DNA from: Pseudomonas extremaustralis
Lineage (GTDB): Bacteria > Pseudomonadota > Gammaproteobacteria > Pseudomonadales > Pseudomonadaceae
DNA length: 64,000 nt
Assembly (NCBI RefSeq): GCF_900102035.1
Contig: NZ_LT629689.1
Span: 2,356,001 to 2,420,000, forward strand
Direction of reading: 5' to 3'
Positions within the stretch are counted from its first letter, which is position 1; each line of letters opens with the position of its first letter. A model generated the notes under the pieces. The model saw nothing but the letters and a program-made list of their open reading frames with translations. It made no database searches and was not told the origin of the DNA. Below, piece by piece: positions 45,699 through 56,528 of this stretch. Position numbers and translations under genes: made by a program.

Positions 45699-47291
45699 TT
45701 GCTGCCTGAATCGTCGATCCCCGGCATCGCCCACGCGCCGCCACGCAAACGCCCCCACGGACGCTTCAAAAGCCGTGGGGGCACGTGGGTCACTAGTTTG
45801 TCGGTGCTGGTTTCGTTGCTGGCACTGCTGCCGATTGCGTTTGTGATCGGCGTGTCCTGGCAAATCGGCTGGGCACAGATCGAAGCGTTGGTGTGGCGCC
45901 CGCGCGTGGGCGAATTGCTGGTCAACACCGTGTTGCTGGTGCTGTTCACCCTGCCGTTGTGCGTGGCGCTGGGCATCGCGCTGGCGTGGTTGACCGAACG
46001 CAGCAACCTGCCGGGGCGCCGCGCCTGGTCGTTGTTGGCCGTCGCGCCGCTGGCGGTGCCGGCGTTTGTGCACAGTTACGCGTGGGTCAGCCTGGTGCCG
46101 TCGATCCACGGCTTGCCGGCCGGGGTGCTGGTGTCGGTGATTGCCTATTTCCCCTTTCTGTACCTGCCGGTGGCGGCGACCCTGCGCCGGCTCGATCCGG
46201 CGATTGAAGACGTGGCCGAATCCCTGGGCCTCAAGCCCTGGGCGGTGTTCTGGCGGGTGGTGTTGCCCCAGCTGCGCCTGGCGATCTGCGGCGGCGCGCT
46301 GCTGGTCGGCCTGCATCTGTTGGCCGAATACGGCCTGTACGCGATGATCCGCTTCGACACCTTCACCACGGCGATTTTCGATCAGTTCAAATCCACCTTT
46401 AATGGCCCGGCGGCGAATATGCTGGCGGCCGTATTGGCCCTGTGCTGCCTGGCGATGCTCACCGTCGAGGCCTCGGCACGTGGCCATGCGCGCTATGCGC
46501 GGGTCGGTTCCGGCAGCGCCCGCGAGCAGCGCATCGTGCGGCTGAGCCCCGCCACCACCCTGCTCGCCCTCGGTTTGCAAGCCATTACCTGCGCGTTGGC
46601 CCTGGGCGTGCCGCTGTTCACCCTGGGCAAATGGCTGATCGCCGGGGGCCGCGAGGTCTGGCAGTTCAGTGAATTGCTGCCGGCGCTGGAACAAACCGTA
46701 CTGTTGGGCATTGCCGGCGCCGTGCTGACCACCTGCGCGGCGGTGCCGATCGCCTGGCTGTCGATTCGCGCACCGGGGCGCCTGCAACGCATCCTGGAAA
46801 GCTGCAACTACATCACCAGTTCATTGCCCGGCATTGTCGTGGCACTGGCGCTGGTCACGGTGACCATCCACTTTGCCCGGCCGATCTACCAGACCACGAT
46901 CACCGTACTGCTCGCCTACCTGCTGATGTTCCTGCCACGGGCGCTGGTGAGCCTGCGCGCCGGTATCGCCCAGGCCCCGGTGGAACTGGAAAACATGGCG
47001 CGCAGCCTGGGCCGTTCGCCGGGCCGGGCACTGTGGTTGATCACCATGCGCCTGGCCGCGCCCGCCGCCGCTGCGGGCGCGGCGCTGGTGTTCCTGGCGA
47101 TCACCAACGAACTGACCGCCACCCTGTTGCTGGCGCCGAACGGCACGCGCACCCTGGCCACCGGGTTCTGGGCGATGACCAGCGAAATCGACTACGCCGC
47201 CGCCGCGCCCTATGCGTTGATCATGATTCTGCTCTCACTGCCGTTGACCGGCCTCCTCTACCACCAATCCAAACGCACGGCCGGCCGATGA
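45699..47291 (+). CDS. Iron(III) ABC transporter permease, fused two-domain type
   Basis: This ~530-residue permease has two tandem copies of the binding-protein-dependent permease domain, each with about six helices and an EAA-type loop ([23 protein letters not shown] in the first, [25 protein letters not shown] in the second). This arrangement is typical of FbpB/HitB iron permeases. The frame starts with TTG at 45699, directly after the previous stop. The end overlaps the ATPase gene by four bases. Confidence 0.9.
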   Translation: MLPESSIPGIAHAPPRKRPHGRFKSRGGTWVTSLSVLVSLLALLPIAFVIGVSWQIGWAQIEALVWRPRVGELLVNTVLLVLFTLPLCVALGIALAWLTERSNLPGRRAWSLLAVAPLAVPAFVHSYAWVSLVPSIHGLPAGVLVSVIAYFPFLYLPVAATLRRLDPAIEDVAESLGLKPWAVFWRVVLPQLRLAICGGALLVGLHLLAEYGLYAMIRFDTFTTAIFDQFKSTFNGPAANMLAAVLALCCLAMLTVEASARGHARYARVGSGSAREQRIVRLSPATTLLALGLQAITCALALGVPLFTLGKWLIAGGREVWQFSELLPALEQTVLLGIAGAVLTTCAAVPIAWLSIRAPGRLQRILESCNYITSSLPGIVVALALVTVTIHFARPIYQTTITVLLAYLLMFLPRALVSLRAGIAQAPVELENMARSLGRSPGRALWLITMRLAAPAAAAGAALVFLAITNELTATLLLAPNGTRTLATGFWAMTSEIDYAAAAPYALIMILLSLPLTGLLYHQSKRTAGR

Positions 47292-48355
47292 ACGCCCTCG
47301 AACTCACTGCACTCTGCAAAACCTTCGGCACCCAACAGGCCTTGGCCGACGTCAGCCTGGCGGTGCCCAACGGCTGCCGCACGGTGATCGTCGGGCCTTC
47401 CGGCTCCGGCAAGACCACCTTGCTGCGCATGATTGCCGGCTTCGAATTTCCCGACAGCGGCAGCCTGACCCTCAATGGCCAAGTGCTGGTGGATGCCACC
47501 CACGCCGTGCCGGCGCACCAGCGCCAGATCGGCTATGTGCCGCAGGACGGTGCGCTGTTCCCGCACATGACCGTGGCCGACAACATCGGCTTCGGCCTGG
47601 CCACCCAGAGCGAAGCACGACACGCACGCATCGCCGAACTGATGGACAGCGTCGCCCTCGACGCCAACATGGCCCGACGCTGGCCCCACGAGCTGTCCGG
47701 CGGCCAGCAGCAACGGGTGGCGCTGGCGCGGGCGTTGGCGCAACAGCCCCGGTTGATGCTGCTGGATGAGCCGTTTTCCGCACTGGACACCGGCCTGCGC
47801 TCGGCCATGCGCAAGATGGTGGCGCGGTTGCTGAGCGACGCGGGCATCACCACGATCCTGGTCACCCACGATCAAAGCGAGGCGCTGTCGTTCGCCGACC
47901 AATTGGCGGTGATGCGCCAGGGACGCCTGGTGCAATCGGGCCATCCAATGGCGCTGTACCAGTACCCCATCGATGAGCAGACCGCGTTGTTTCTCGGTGA
48001 AGCCGTGGTCATGACCGCCAGGATCGAGGCCGGTTGGGCCCACTGCGCGCTGGGGCGCGTGCCGGTCGACCACCAGACCAGCCAGGGTACGACACGGATC
48101 ATGCTGCGCCCGGAGCAAGTGCTCCTGAGTACCACCGACGGTGGCGGCTGCCGCGGCGTGGTCACCGAACGCGAATTCGGCGGCAATACCTGCACCCTGA
48201 CCGTGGCATTGCAAGCGGATGGGGACGTGCCCGGCCAGGCCATCCTGGTGCGCAGCTCGGGCCTGCAAGCGCCTGACGTGGGGAGCGTGGTGCACCTCAC
48301 CACCGTGGGCACGGCCCATGTGCTGAAAAAACCCACGGCCCTCAGTCCCGGCTAA
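47288..48355 (+). CDS. Iron(III) ABC transporter ATP-binding protein
   Basis: This 355-residue ATPase has the Walker [10 protein letters not shown], signature [15 protein letters not shown], Walker [13 protein letters not shown] and a C-terminal TOBE-like regulatory region after ~240. It completes the importer with the two preceding genes. The ATG at 47288 overlaps the permease stop (ATGA). A longer frame opens at 47033 inside the permease gene and is not used. Confidence 0.92.
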   Translation: MNALELTALCKTFGTQQALADVSLAVPNGCRTVIVGPSGSGKTTLLRMIAGFEFPDSGSLTLNGQVLVDATHAVPAHQRQIGYVPQDGALFPHMTVADNIGFGLATQSEARHARIAELMDSVALDANMARRWPHELSGGQQQRVALARALAQQPRLMLLDEPFSALDTGLRSAMRKMVARLLSDAGITTILVTHDQSEALSFADQLAVMRQGRLVQSGHPMALYQYPIDEQTALFLGEAVVMTARIEAGWAHCALGRVPVDHQTSQGTTRIMLRPEQVLLSTTDGGGCRGVVTEREFGGNTCTLTVALQADGDVPGQAILVRSSGLQAPDVGSVVHLTTVGTAHVLKKPTALSPG

Positions 48356-48412
48356 GTTTCGCGGCTTACCTTCTCTGCTGCGCCCACCGCGCAGTCGAGA
48401 AGAGGTAACCCG

Positions 48413-49177
48413 ATGAATGCCACAGCAGCCCGTTGGCTGAACAAAGTACCCGAGGTGACGCTGTCATTCTGGGTAATCAAGATCCTGTCCACCACCGTGG
48501 GCGAAACCGGCGCGGACTACCTCGCCGTCGATGCCGGCTTCGGCGCCGGCTGGACCAGCCTGGGCATGGCCGCGCTGTTGGCGATCGCGCTGTTCTGGCA
48601 GATGCGCACCAAGGCCTACACGCCGTGGATCTACTGGCTGACCGTGGTGCTGGTGAGCATCGTGGGCACGCAGATCACCGACATCCTCACCGATAAACTC
48701 GACGTGAGCCTGTACACCAGCACGGCGATTTTCTCGGTGTTGCTGGGCCTCAACTTCGTGGTCTGGTTCCGTACCGAACGCAGCCTGTCGATCCGCGCCA
48801 TCGTCACCCCGCGCCGCGAATGGTTCTACTGGACCACGGTGCTCTGCACCTTTGCCCTCGGCACCGCCGCCGGCGACCTGGCCACCGAAGCCCTGGGCTT
48901 GGGCTTTACCCTCGGCGCAGTGATCTTCGCCGGCTTGATCGCCGCTGCCCTGCTGGCCTGGCGCCTGGGGGTCAACAGCGTGCTGACCTTCTGGATCGCC
49001 TACATCCTCACCCGACCGTTTGGCGCGTCCCTCGGCGACCTGCTCACCCAGGCCAAGACCTACGGTGGCCTGGGCATGGGCGCCAGTTGGACCAGCGCAC
49101 TGTTCCTCTGCGTCATTGTCCTGCTGGTCGCCATGGCGCAATTGAACGTCGGCAACTGCAAAGCCATCACCCAATGA
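48413..49177 (+). CDS. COG4705-type membrane protein of unknown function
   Basis: This 254-residue protein has about seven to eight membrane helices. Three similar motifs recur ([36 protein letters not shown]), each with a Gly-Glu or Gly-Asp near a helix end, as in the COG4705 family of uncharacterised membrane-anchored proteins. The repeats suggest an internally duplicated transporter or channel, possibly for a metal or cation, but that is a guess. A GAGGTAACC ribosome site precedes the ATG. The downstream lipoprotein and two-component genes may be co-transcribed. Confidence 0.8.
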   Translation: MNATAARWLNKVPEVTLSFWVIKILSTTVGETGADYLAVDAGFGAGWTSLGMAALLAIALFWQMRTKAYTPWIYWLTVVLVSIVGTQITDILTDKLDVSLYTSTAIFSVLLGLNFVVWFRTERSLSIRAIVTPRREWFYWTTVLCTFALGTAAGDLATEALGLGFTLGAVIFAGLIAAALLAWRLGVNSVLTFWIAYILTRPFGASLGDLLTQAKTYGGLGMGASWTSALFLCVIVLLVAMAQLNVGNCKAITQ

Positions 49178-49200
49178 ATACGCTACTCAAGGAAACCCTT

Positions 49201-49623
49201 ATGCGCCCTGCCCAAAACCTGATCCGCCGCGTCGCCATTGTTTCAGCGATCTTCCTGCTGGGCCTCGCCACCGGCTGTTCCAAACCCGCCGATAAGCCCA
49301 AGGACAGCGCCGGCCCTGCCACCAGCCAACACCAGGCATCGAAACTGGGCGACCTGTCCGAGTTCCGCAATATTGCGGTGGACGTCTCGGCCCTGGTCGC
49401 CAAGAACGACTTGCCGGCCGCCAAAGCCCGGATCAAAGACCTGGAAACCGGTTGGGACGCCGCCGAAGCCGGAATCAAACCCCGTGCCGCGAGTGACTGG
49501 CATGTACTGGATAAAGCCATCGACCGCGCCCTGGATGCGTTGCGCACAGGCAGCCCGAACCAGGCCGATTGCAACGCCGCGATGGACGACCTGCTCAGGG
49601 CCTTTGACTCGATGAAAGGCTGA
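49201..49623 (+). CDS. Small lipoprotein of unknown function
   Basis: This 140-residue protein has a lipoprotein signal ([11 protein letters not shown], lipobox Cys at residue 26), a linker, and a helical C-terminal part. The AAGGA before the ATG at 49201 supports this start. An upstream ATG at 49174 overlapping the COG4705 stop and a longer frame from 48820 are less likely. It sits between the COG4705 gene and a two-component pair, so it may form a membrane-associated sensor or accessory component. No family was recognised. Confidence 0.78.
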   Translation: MRPAQNLIRRVAIVSAIFLLGLATGCSKPADKPKDSAGPATSQHQASKLGDLSEFRNIAVDVSALVAKNDLPAAKARIKDLETGWDAAEAGIKPRAASDWHVLDKAIDRALDALRTGSPNQADCNAAMDDLLRAFDSMKG

Positions 49624-49699
49624 GGCCAGACAAACATCGACCCAGGTGCTTCAATACACACGCGACGACACCCTCGTCGCGTTTTTTTGGGGAACAGAC

Positions 49700-50365
49700 A
49701 TGCGCATATTGCTGGTCGAAGACGACCCCATGATTGGCGATGCGATCCAGCGCGCACTCAGCGACGCAAGCTACGCCGCCGATTGGGTCAAGAACGGCCT
49801 CACCGCCCTGGCCGCGCTCGACGCCCAGCCCTACGACCTGGTGCTGCTCGACCTCGGCCTGCCCGGCAAGGACGGCCTGCAAGTGCTGGACATCATCCGC
49901 GCGCGCAACAACCCGGTGCCGCTGCTGATCATCACCGCCCGCGACAGCCTCGACGACCGCCTGCGCGGCCTCGATGGCGGTGCCGACGACTATGTGCTCA
50001 AGCCTTTCGACATGCCCGAACTGCTCGCCCGTATGCGCGCCGTGCTGCGCCGCAAAGGCGGCAGCGCTTCGTCGTTGCTTGGCAACGGCGTGGTGTCTCT
50101 CGACCTGCTCTCCAAAGAAGCCAGCACCGAGGACCTGAGCGGCGTGGCACTCTCCAATCGTGAATTTGCGCTGTTGCAGGCATTGCTGATCCGCCCGGGG
50201 ACCATCCTGTCGCGCAGCGAACTGGAAGACCGCCTCTACGGCTGGGGCAATGAGGTCGAGAGCAACGCCATCGAGTTCTTGATTCACGCCTTGCGGCGCA
50301 AGTTGGGAAGTCACGTGATCAAGAACGTCAGGGGCATGGGATGGATGGTTTCAAAAAACGTTTGA
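49700..50365 (+). CDS. Two-component response regulator, OmpR/QseB type
   Basis: This 221-residue protein has an N-terminal receiver domain (MRILLVEDDPMIGDAI with the acidic pair, phospho-acceptor Asp in LVLLDLGLPGKDGL and the Lys in DDYVLKPFDM) and a C-terminal winged-helix DNA-binding domain (LSNREFALLQALLIRPGTILSRSELEDRLYG...AIEFLIHALRRKLG). The ATG at 49700 begins the receiver; its 3' end overlaps the sensor gene by 25 bases. It most likely controls neighbouring genes such as the COG4705 and lipoprotein genes, though this is unproven. Confidence 0.92.
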   Translation: MRILLVEDDPMIGDAIQRALSDASYAADWVKNGLTALAALDAQPYDLVLLDLGLPGKDGLQVLDIIRARNNPVPLLIITARDSLDDRLRGLDGGADDYVLKPFDMPELLARMRAVLRRKGGSASSLLGNGVVSLDLLSKEASTEDLSGVALSNREFALLQALLIRPGTILSRSELEDRLYGWGNEVESNAIEFLIHALRRKLGSHVIKNVRGMGWMVSKNV

Positions 50366-51723
50366 GTGAATCGGTGCAACTGCGCCTGTCGGTGACGCTG
50401 TCCTTGGCGATTCTGTTGGTGGCGCTGCTGGCCAGTGTGTTTGCCTTCGTCTCGGCGTTTGAAGAGGCCCACGAACAGCAGGACGCCACCTTGCGCCAGG
50501 TGGCCATGTTGTTCGACCGCCAGCAGATGACGCTGCATTATCCCCAGGGCCAGGCGATTGACGACGACGATGAAGATTCGCGGGTGATCATCCAGCACCT
50601 GGGCGATGGCCGCCACGCCACCGGCAACAACGACGAGGCGTTACCACTGCCGTTTCCCACCACGCTCGCCGATGGCCTGGCCACGGTTGAAGTGGCTGGC
50701 GAAGCCTTTCGCGTGCTGGTGCGCACCACCGCCCGTGGCGAACGCATCGCCGTGGCCCAGGAACAGGACGTCCGCGACAAGGACGCCCGCGAAAGCGCCT
50801 GGCGCAGCCTGTTGCCGTTCCTGATTCTGTTCCCTGTGCTGTTGCTGGTGGTGGGCGACCTGGTGCGCAAACTGTTTCGTCCCATCGGCGTACTGGCCGC
50901 CGAGATCGACCAGCGCGCCGAGCAGGAACTGCACCCCATCGACGAGCAGCACTTGCCGACGGAAGTGCGTCCGTTCGTGGTCGCCATCAATCGACTGTTG
51001 GCCCGCGTTGGCCAGTCCATGGACAGCCAGCGCCGCTTCGTCGCCGATGCCGCCCACGAACTGCGCTCGCCGATGACCGCCCTGTCCCTGCAGGCAGAGC
51101 GCCTCGCCGACACGGACTTGTCGCCCGTCAGCCGCGAGCGCTTTTTGCCATTGGCCCGAGGCATCGAGCGCGGCCGCAAACTCATCGATCAACTGTTGGC
51201 GCTGGCGGCGGCGCAATCGCCGTCAACGCGGGCGCAAGGCCCGCTATCGGTGCATGGCGTCTATCGACAGGTGCTGGAAGACTTACTGCCCCTGGCCGAG
51301 TGCAAGCAGATCGATATCGGTGTCGAAAGCATCGAGGATGTACAGGTGGTGTTCAACGCGCTGGACCTGTTCACCCTGGTCAAGAACCTGGTGGACAACG
51401 CCATCCGCTATACCCCGCAGGGCGGGCGCATCGATCTGTCAGTGGAGAAGGTGCAAGGCGCTGTGCTGTTGCAGGTCAAAGACACCGGCCCAGGCATCGC
51501 CGTGGAGGAACAGGCACGGGTGTTCGATGCGTTTTATCGCAGCCTGGGCTCGGATGAAGCCGGGTCAGGGTTGGGCTTGTCGATCGTCAGGGCAATCAGC
51601 GAGCGCACCGGTTGCCGTGTGCAACTGGCGTTCAGCGATACGCTGGCGCAACGGGGGCTGTGCGTCAGCGTCTGGATCGCTCAATCAGACGTGCGTTACC
51701 CCGACCACCACTCGGGCGAGTAA
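50341..51723 (+). CDS. Two-component sensor histidine kinase, QseC type
   Basis: This 460-residue kinase has two membrane helices (about 15-35 and 158-178) around a short periplasmic sensor region, followed by HAMP, a HisKA domain with the H-box AAHELRSPMTALSLQ, and an ATPase domain (LVKNLVDNAIRYTPQGG, DTGPGIAVEEQARVFDAFYRS). It partners the overlapping response regulator. The periplasmic loop of ~120 residues carries no diagnostic motif, so the signal is unknown. Confidence 0.92.
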   Translation: MDGFKKRLSESVQLRLSVTLSLAILLVALLASVFAFVSAFEEAHEQQDATLRQVAMLFDRQQMTLHYPQGQAIDDDDEDSRVIIQHLGDGRHATGNNDEALPLPFPTTLADGLATVEVAGEAFRVLVRTTARGERIAVAQEQDVRDKDARESAWRSLLPFLILFPVLLLVVGDLVRKLFRPIGVLAAEIDQRAEQELHPIDEQHLPTEVRPFVVAINRLLARVGQSMDSQRRFVADAAHELRSPMTALSLQAERLADTDLSPVSRERFLPLARGIERGRKLIDQLLALAAAQSPSTRAQGPLSVHGVYRQVLEDLLPLAECKQIDIGVESIEDVQVVFNALDLFTLVKNLVDNAIRYTPQGGRIDLSVEKVQGAVLLQVKDTGPGIAVEEQARVFDAFYRSLGSDEAGSGLGLSIVRAISERTGCRVQLAFSDTLAQRGLCVSVWIAQSDVRYPDHHSGE

Positions 51724-51738
51724 TGGTCGGGTCAGTGC

Positions 51739-53238
51739 TTACTTCGACACCGGCATCGCAAACTCGGCGCCCTGCTCGATGCTTTCCGACCAGCGCTGCA
51801 TGATCGATTTCTGCTTGGTGTAGAAGCGCACGCCCTCGGTGCCGTAGGCATGCATGTCGCCGAACAGGCTCTTCTTCCAGCCACCAAAGCCGTGCCAGGC
51901 CATCGGCACCGGGATCGGTACGTTGATGCCGACCATGCCCACCTGGATGCGTCGCGCAAATTCGCGGGCGATGTGGCCGTCGCGGGTGAAGCAGCTGACG
52001 CCGTTGCCGAATTCGTGGTCGTTGACCAGTTGCACCGCCTCGCCGAAATCATTCACGCGCACGCAGGCCAGCACCGGGCCGAAGATTTCTTCGCGGTAGA
52101 TGCTCATCTCCCGGGTGACGTGGTCGAACAGCGTCGCGCCGAGCCAGAAGCCGTTTTCCAGGCCGGGTTCGCTGGGCACGTAGTCACGGCCGTCGAGCAG
52201 CAGGTGTGCGCCGGCCTGCACGCCTTGTTCGATGTAGCCGCTGATACGCTCCAACGCGGCACGGGACACAATCGGGCCCATTTCGGCCTTGAGGTCGCGG
52301 CCGTCGGTGATGCGCAGTTGCTTGGCCCGCGCGGTCAGGGCGGCGATGACTTTGTCGCCCACATCGCCCACCAGCACGGCGACGGAGATGGCCATGCAGC
52401 GTTCGCCGGCACTGCCGTAGGCGGCGCCCATCAGCGCATCGACGGTTTTTTCGATATCCGCATCAGGCATCACCACCATGTGGTTTTTCGCGCCGCCCAG
52501 GCCTTGCACGCGCTTGCCGTGGCGGGCGCCGGTTTCGTAGATGTATTGGGCAATCGGGGTGGAGCCGACAAAGCTCACGGCCTTGACGTCCGGGTGTTCG
52601 ATCAGCGCGTCCACCGCTTCCTTGTCGCCCTGCACCACGTTGAACACGCCGGTGGGCAAGCCGGCTTCACGCAAAAGCTCAGCCATGAACAGCGACGCGC
52701 TTGGGTCGGTCGGGCTGGGCTTGAGGATGAAGGTGTTACCCGCCGCGATGGCAATCGGGTACATCCACATCGGCACCATCACCGGGAAGTTGAACGGCGT
52801 GACGCCAGCGACCACGCCCAGGGGCTGGCGCATCGTCCAGTTGTCCATGCCACGGGAGACCTGGTCGGAGTGTTCGCCCTTGAGCAGGTTGGGAATGCCG
52901 CAGGCGAATTCGAGGATGTCGATACCACGGTCGACTTCGCCCTGGGCGTCAGTGAACACCTTGCCATGTTCGGCGACGATGATGCGCGCCAGGTCGTCCT
53001 TGCGCTCGCGCAGCAGGTGCAGGTACTGGAACAGCACGCGGGCGCGGCGGATCGGCGGCGTGTCGGCCCAGTCGGCAAACGCGGCCTGGGCGGCGGCGAC
53101 GGCTTCGTCGACAGTCTGGCGGCTGGCCAGGGCGACGCGGCCGGTCACTGCGCCGGTGGCCGGGTTGTACACGTCCTGATAACGATCGTCGCGGCTCACG
53201 CGTTGGTCGTTGATGTAGTGCTCGAGGGTGATGGTCAT
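51739..53238 (-). CDS. mmsA: CoA-acylating methylmalonate-semialdehyde dehydrogenase
   Basis: This 499-residue aldehyde dehydrogenase has [59 protein letters not shown] and the catalytic Cys in [11 protein letters not shown]. It converts methylmalonate or malonate semialdehyde to propionyl- or acetyl-CoA in valine, inositol or beta-alanine breakdown. The frame extends back to 53385, but the ATG at 53238 begins the family sequence. It is divergent from a LysR gene, its likely regulator, and no mmsB is next to it. Confidence 0.93.
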   Translation of the reverse strand: MTITLEHYINDQRVSRDDRYQDVYNPATGAVTGRVALASRQTVDEAVAAAQAAFADWADTPPIRRARVLFQYLHLLRERKDDLARIIVAEHGKVFTDAQGEVDRGIDILEFACGIPNLLKGEHSDQVSRGMDNWTMRQPLGVVAGVTPFNFPVMVPMWMYPIAIAAGNTFILKPSPTDPSASLFMAELLREAGLPTGVFNVVQGDKEAVDALIEHPDVKAVSFVGSTPIAQYIYETGARHGKRVQGLGGAKNHMVVMPDADIEKTVDALMGAAYGSAGERCMAISVAVLVGDVGDKVIAALTARAKQLRITDGRDLKAEMGPIVSRAALERISGYIEQGVQAGAHLLLDGRDYVPSEPGLENGFWLGATLFDHVTREMSIYREEIFGPVLACVRVNDFGEAVQLVNDHEFGNGVSCFTRDGHIAREFARRIQVGMVGINVPIPVPMAWHGFGGWKKSLFGDMHAYGTEGVRFYTKQKSIMQRWSESIEQGAEFAMPVSK

Positions 53239-53347
53239 GGCAATAGGTCCCAGGTGGGTAGCGTTGGGACACACGATAGGCTTTGGTTTTGTTCCAAACC
53301 AGAGCAGAATCCAGAACTGATTGTCCTCATAGGCGAACAATACCCCC

Positions 53348-54286
53348 ATGGAAAAATCTGAAATCGAAGGGCTGTGGACCCACATTCACTGGCTCTCGGT
53401 GCTGGAAGAACACGGCACCTACACCGCCGCCGCCGCGCGCCTGGGGGTGAGCAAGTCGGCGGTCAGCCAGCGCATCTCCGACCTGGAAAAAGCCACCGGC
53501 ACGCGACTCGTCACCCGCACCACCCGCAGCGTGCGTCTCACCGATGCAGGCCTGTCGTTGACCCGCGAAGTGCGCAGCGCCTATGAACACATCGCCCGCA
53601 GTTTCTCGGCGGTGCGCGACTCGGCCGGGGAAATTCGCGGCCTGGTGCGCCTGACTGCCCCGGTGGCGTTCGCTCGACAACAGTTGGTGCCGCATTTGTC
53701 CGCATTCCTGCAGCAATACCCGCAGGTGCGCATTCAACTGGACGTGTCGGACGCCTTGAGTTCTCTGGCCGCCGAAGGCTACGACCTGGCGGTGCGCCAT
53801 GGCTTCCAGGTGCCGGAGACACATGTGGCCTGGAAGCTGTGCGACACCGGTTCGGTGCTGGTCGCGACCCGCGATTACCTGCAACGCCATGGCGAACCCC
53901 ACGAGCCCGGCGACCTCAGCGCCCACAACTGCCTGTTCTACCCGCGCGGCGCCGACCAGCCGGCCTGGACCTTCGAACGCGGCAGCAAACAGGTCGAACG
54001 CCTCACCGTACCTATCGCCGGCAGCTTCGCCACCAACAACAGCGAAGCCCTGCGCGACGCGGCGCTCAACCACCTGGGCATCGCCCTGCTCCCGGACTTC
54101 AGCGCCCAGGCCGCCCTGGCCAGCGGGCAGTTGGTGCAGGTGCTCAAGGGCTGGACGCTCAAGGGCGCATTCGCCGATGAGATCTACCTGATCCGCCCGT
54201 ATTCGCCCCATGTACCCAAGTCGGTGACGGCGCTGGTCGGCTATTTGAAGGACACGCTGGCGGGTGGGTTCCGCTTCGACGGCTGA
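53348..54286 (+). CDS. LysR-family transcriptional regulator
   Basis: This 312-residue protein has an N-terminal helix-turn-helix ([44 protein letters not shown]) and a C-terminal effector-binding domain with [38 protein letters not shown]. Its start lies 110 bp from that of mmsA in the opposite direction, the classic LysR arrangement for controlling the divergent gene. The inducer is unknown. Confidence 0.92.
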   Translation: MEKSEIEGLWTHIHWLSVLEEHGTYTAAAARLGVSKSAVSQRISDLEKATGTRLVTRTTRSVRLTDAGLSLTREVRSAYEHIARSFSAVRDSAGEIRGLVRLTAPVAFARQQLVPHLSAFLQQYPQVRIQLDVSDALSSLAAEGYDLAVRHGFQVPETHVAWKLCDTGSVLVATRDYLQRHGEPHEPGDLSAHNCLFYPRGADQPAWTFERGSKQVERLTVPIAGSFATNNSEALRDAALNHLGIALLPDFSAQAALASGQLVQVLKGWTLKGAFADEIYLIRPYSPHVPKSVTALVGYLKDTLAGGFRFDG

Positions 54287-54291
54287 GGATT

Positions 54292-54395
54292 GTTGTAGGA
54301 GCGGGCTTGTCCGCAAAAAACGTCAACGACAACGCAGCGCTTTCAGGTGGTCCGTGTTGCCTGTGGTTTTTTCGCGAGCAAGCTCGCTCCTACAT
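54292..54395. repeat. REP-type inverted repeat pair after the LysR gene
   Basis: Arms of the GTAGGAGCGAGCTTGCTCGCGAA family are inverted over ~55 bp after the LysR stop. The 220 bp that follow, up to the acyl-CoA synthetase gene, hold no recognisable gene; a GGGGGGTCAGTCCCC hairpin lies near 54576-54590. Confidence 0.75.
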
Positions 54396-54616
54396 TGCGT
54401 TATTGCGTTCGACTCGACTGTGCAGGGAAATCGTCTGCCATCCACCCATTTCTTGCGGCTTTGATCCCAGGGTGTGCTCGCCCGCCCATGACTTTTTTGC
54501 ACAACGTACCGGTGTTTTTGAGCGTTTTGCTCTGATTTATGCGTGCCTATACTCGGTCCAGCCTCCTGGTGGAACCGGGGGGTCAGTCCCCACAACAATA
54601 ATTAAGGACACCGATC

Positions 54617-56299
54617 ATGACCCAGCCCTTCCTGGCCGCCCGGGATTTTCTGCTCGCCCATCGCACCGACTACGCCACGGCCGTACGGGATTTCCGTTGG
54701 CCGCAGTTGAGTGAGTTCAACTGGGCGCTGGACTACTTCGATGCCATGGCCGAGGGCAACGCGGCCGATGCGCTGTGGATCGTCGAAGAAGACGGCAGCG
54801 AGCAGCGCTACAGCTTCGCGCAACTGGCCGCGCGCTCCAACCAGGTCGCCAACCACCTGCGCGCCCTCGGTGTGCGCCGTGGCGAGCGCGTGCTGTTGAT
54901 GCTTGGCAACGACGTGGCGTTGTGGGAAACCATGCTCGCGGCCTTCAAGCTCGGCGCCGTGGTGATCCCCGCCACCGCCCTGCTCAACCCCGACGACCTG
55001 CGCGACCGCATCGAGCGTGGCCAGGTGCGCCATCTGGTGGTCGGCGAGGCGCATGTGGGCAAGTTCGACGGTCTGGGCGATGGCTGCAGCCGCGTCTGCG
55101 TGGGCACCGCGCCGGCCGGTTGGGTCGCGCACCGTGCCGCGTTCGCGTACCCCGAGCAGTTCGAGGCTGAAGGCCGCACCCTGGCCACCGACCCGATGCT
55201 GCTGTATTTCACCTCCGGCACCACCTCCAAACCCAAGATGGTGCTGCACAGCCACCAGAGCTACCCGGTCGGCCACCTGTCGACCATGTACTGGATCGGC
55301 CTGCAACCGGGCGACTTGCACCTGAACATCTCGTCGCCGGGCTGGGCCAAGCATGCCTGGAGCTGCCTGTTCGCGCCGTGGAATGCCGGCGCGTGCATCT
55401 TCATTCATAACGTCGCGCGATTCAGTGCACCGGCCCTGCTCGCCGTGCTGGAGCGTTACCGCGTGACCAGCCTGTGCGCGCCGCCCACCGTGTGGCGCAT
55501 GCTGATCCAGGAAGACCTGGCCAGTTACCGATCACGCCTGAACCTGCGCGAATTGGTGGGCGCCGGCGAGCCGCTGAACCCGGAAATCATCGAGCAGATC
55601 CAGCACGCCTGGGGCTTGCCGCTGCGGGACGGTTTCGGCCAGTCGGAAACCACCGCCCTGGTCGGCAATACGCCGGGCCAGGCGCTCAAGCCGGGGTCGA
55701 TGGGCCGTCCGTTGCCCGGCTACCAGGTGGTCCTGCTCGATGCCGATGGTGTGCCGGGCACCGAGGGCGAAGTCGCGCTGCCGCTGGCGGTGCGCCCTCT
55801 CGGCCTGATGCTGGGTTACGAAGACAGCCCGGAAAAAACCGCCGAAGTGATGCGCGACGGTTACTACCGCACCGGCGATACCGCACAGGTCGACGCCGAG
55901 GGCTACATCACCTTCGTGGGCCGCGCCGATGACGTGTTCAAGGCCTCCGACTACCGCATCAGCCCCTTCGAGCTGGAAAGCGCGCTGATCGAACACCCGG
56001 CGGTGATGGAAGTGGCCGTGGTCCCCAGCCCCGATCCGTTGCGCCTGGCGGTGCCCAAGGCGTTCCTGATCCTGGCCCACGACGCCCCCGGCAGCGCCGA
56101 ACTGGCCCGCCATATCCTGGCGTTTGCCCGTGAGCATCTGGCGCCGTACAAGCGGGTGCGGCGCATCGAATTTGTGGTGGAACTGCCCAAGACCATTTCC
56201 GGCAAGATCCGCCGGGTGGAATTGCGCCAGATGGAGGTGGTGCGACGCCAGGGCGACAGCCGGGGCGAGCACGAACACTTCGAGGAAGATTTCGCCTGA
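54617..56299 (+). CDS. AMP-forming acyl-CoA synthetase
   Basis: This 560-residue enzyme has the ANL superfamily motifs LYFTSGTTSKPKMVLHSH (P-loop), DGFGQSETTALVGNTPG, YYRTGDTAQVDAEGYITFVGRADDVFKASDYRISPFELE and the terminal PKTISGKIRRVELR containing the catalytic lysine. It activates a carboxylic acid to an acyl-adenylate and then an acyl-CoA. The overall form resembles acetyl-CoA/medium-chain ligases. The substrate is not evident. A TTAAGGAC ribosome site precedes the ATG, and the gene stands alone between repeats. Confidence 0.88.
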   Translation: MTQPFLAARDFLLAHRTDYATAVRDFRWPQLSEFNWALDYFDAMAEGNAADALWIVEEDGSEQRYSFAQLAARSNQVANHLRALGVRRGERVLLMLGNDVALWETMLAAFKLGAVVIPATALLNPDDLRDRIERGQVRHLVVGEAHVGKFDGLGDGCSRVCVGTAPAGWVAHRAAFAYPEQFEAEGRTLATDPMLLYFTSGTTSKPKMVLHSHQSYPVGHLSTMYWIGLQPGDLHLNISSPGWAKHAWSCLFAPWNAGACIFIHNVARFSAPALLAVLERYRVTSLCAPPTVWRMLIQEDLASYRSRLNLRELVGAGEPLNPEIIEQIQHAWGLPLRDGFGQSETTALVGNTPGQALKPGSMGRPLPGYQVVLLDADGVPGTEGEVALPLAVRPLGLMLGYEDSPEKTAEVMRDGYYRTGDTAQVDAEGYITFVGRADDVFKASDYRISPFELESALIEHPAVMEVAVVPSPDPLRLAVPKAFLILAHDAPGSAELARHILAFAREHLAPYKRVRRIEFVVELPKTISGKIRRVELRQMEVVRRQGDSRGEHEHFEEDFA

Positions 56300-56301
56300 A
56301 A

Positions 56302-56332
56302 AAAAACCGGCGGCGCCCGTGAAGGCGCCGCC
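56302..56332 (-). terminator. GC-rich hairpin with A/T tract after the acyl-CoA synthetase
   Basis: CCGGCGGCGCC pairs with GGCGCCGCCGG around a short loop. Eight A residues precede it on the plus strand, so it reads as a rho-independent terminator only on the minus strand. The plus-strand side lacks a T-tract. Confidence 0.45.
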
Positions 56333-56528
56333 GGGCCCTCCCCCATGCCGCTTCCAGCCTCGCCCTCGCTCATTCCTCTTGAATTCTTGCCTGATCCTCC
56401 GAGATATCGGCTTTTTCATAGATAGCCCTTGCACCCTGGTCTAGAGTTCGACAATGAGCGCCCGTCGCTCGCACAAGAAAAAGCCTCACCTACCGATGAT
56501 CAGCCGATGAGCCACGGAGCTACACACG

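Noticed and set aside
44619..46787. 722-codon open frame opposite the iron transporter
   Set aside because: Shadow frame; the plus-strand genes have all ABC transporter motifs and overlapping starts.
13139..54395. CRISPR array, because of recurring ~24-bp palindromic sequences
   Set aside because: The copies are scattered in single inverted pairs kilobases apart with no regular spacers and no cas genes.
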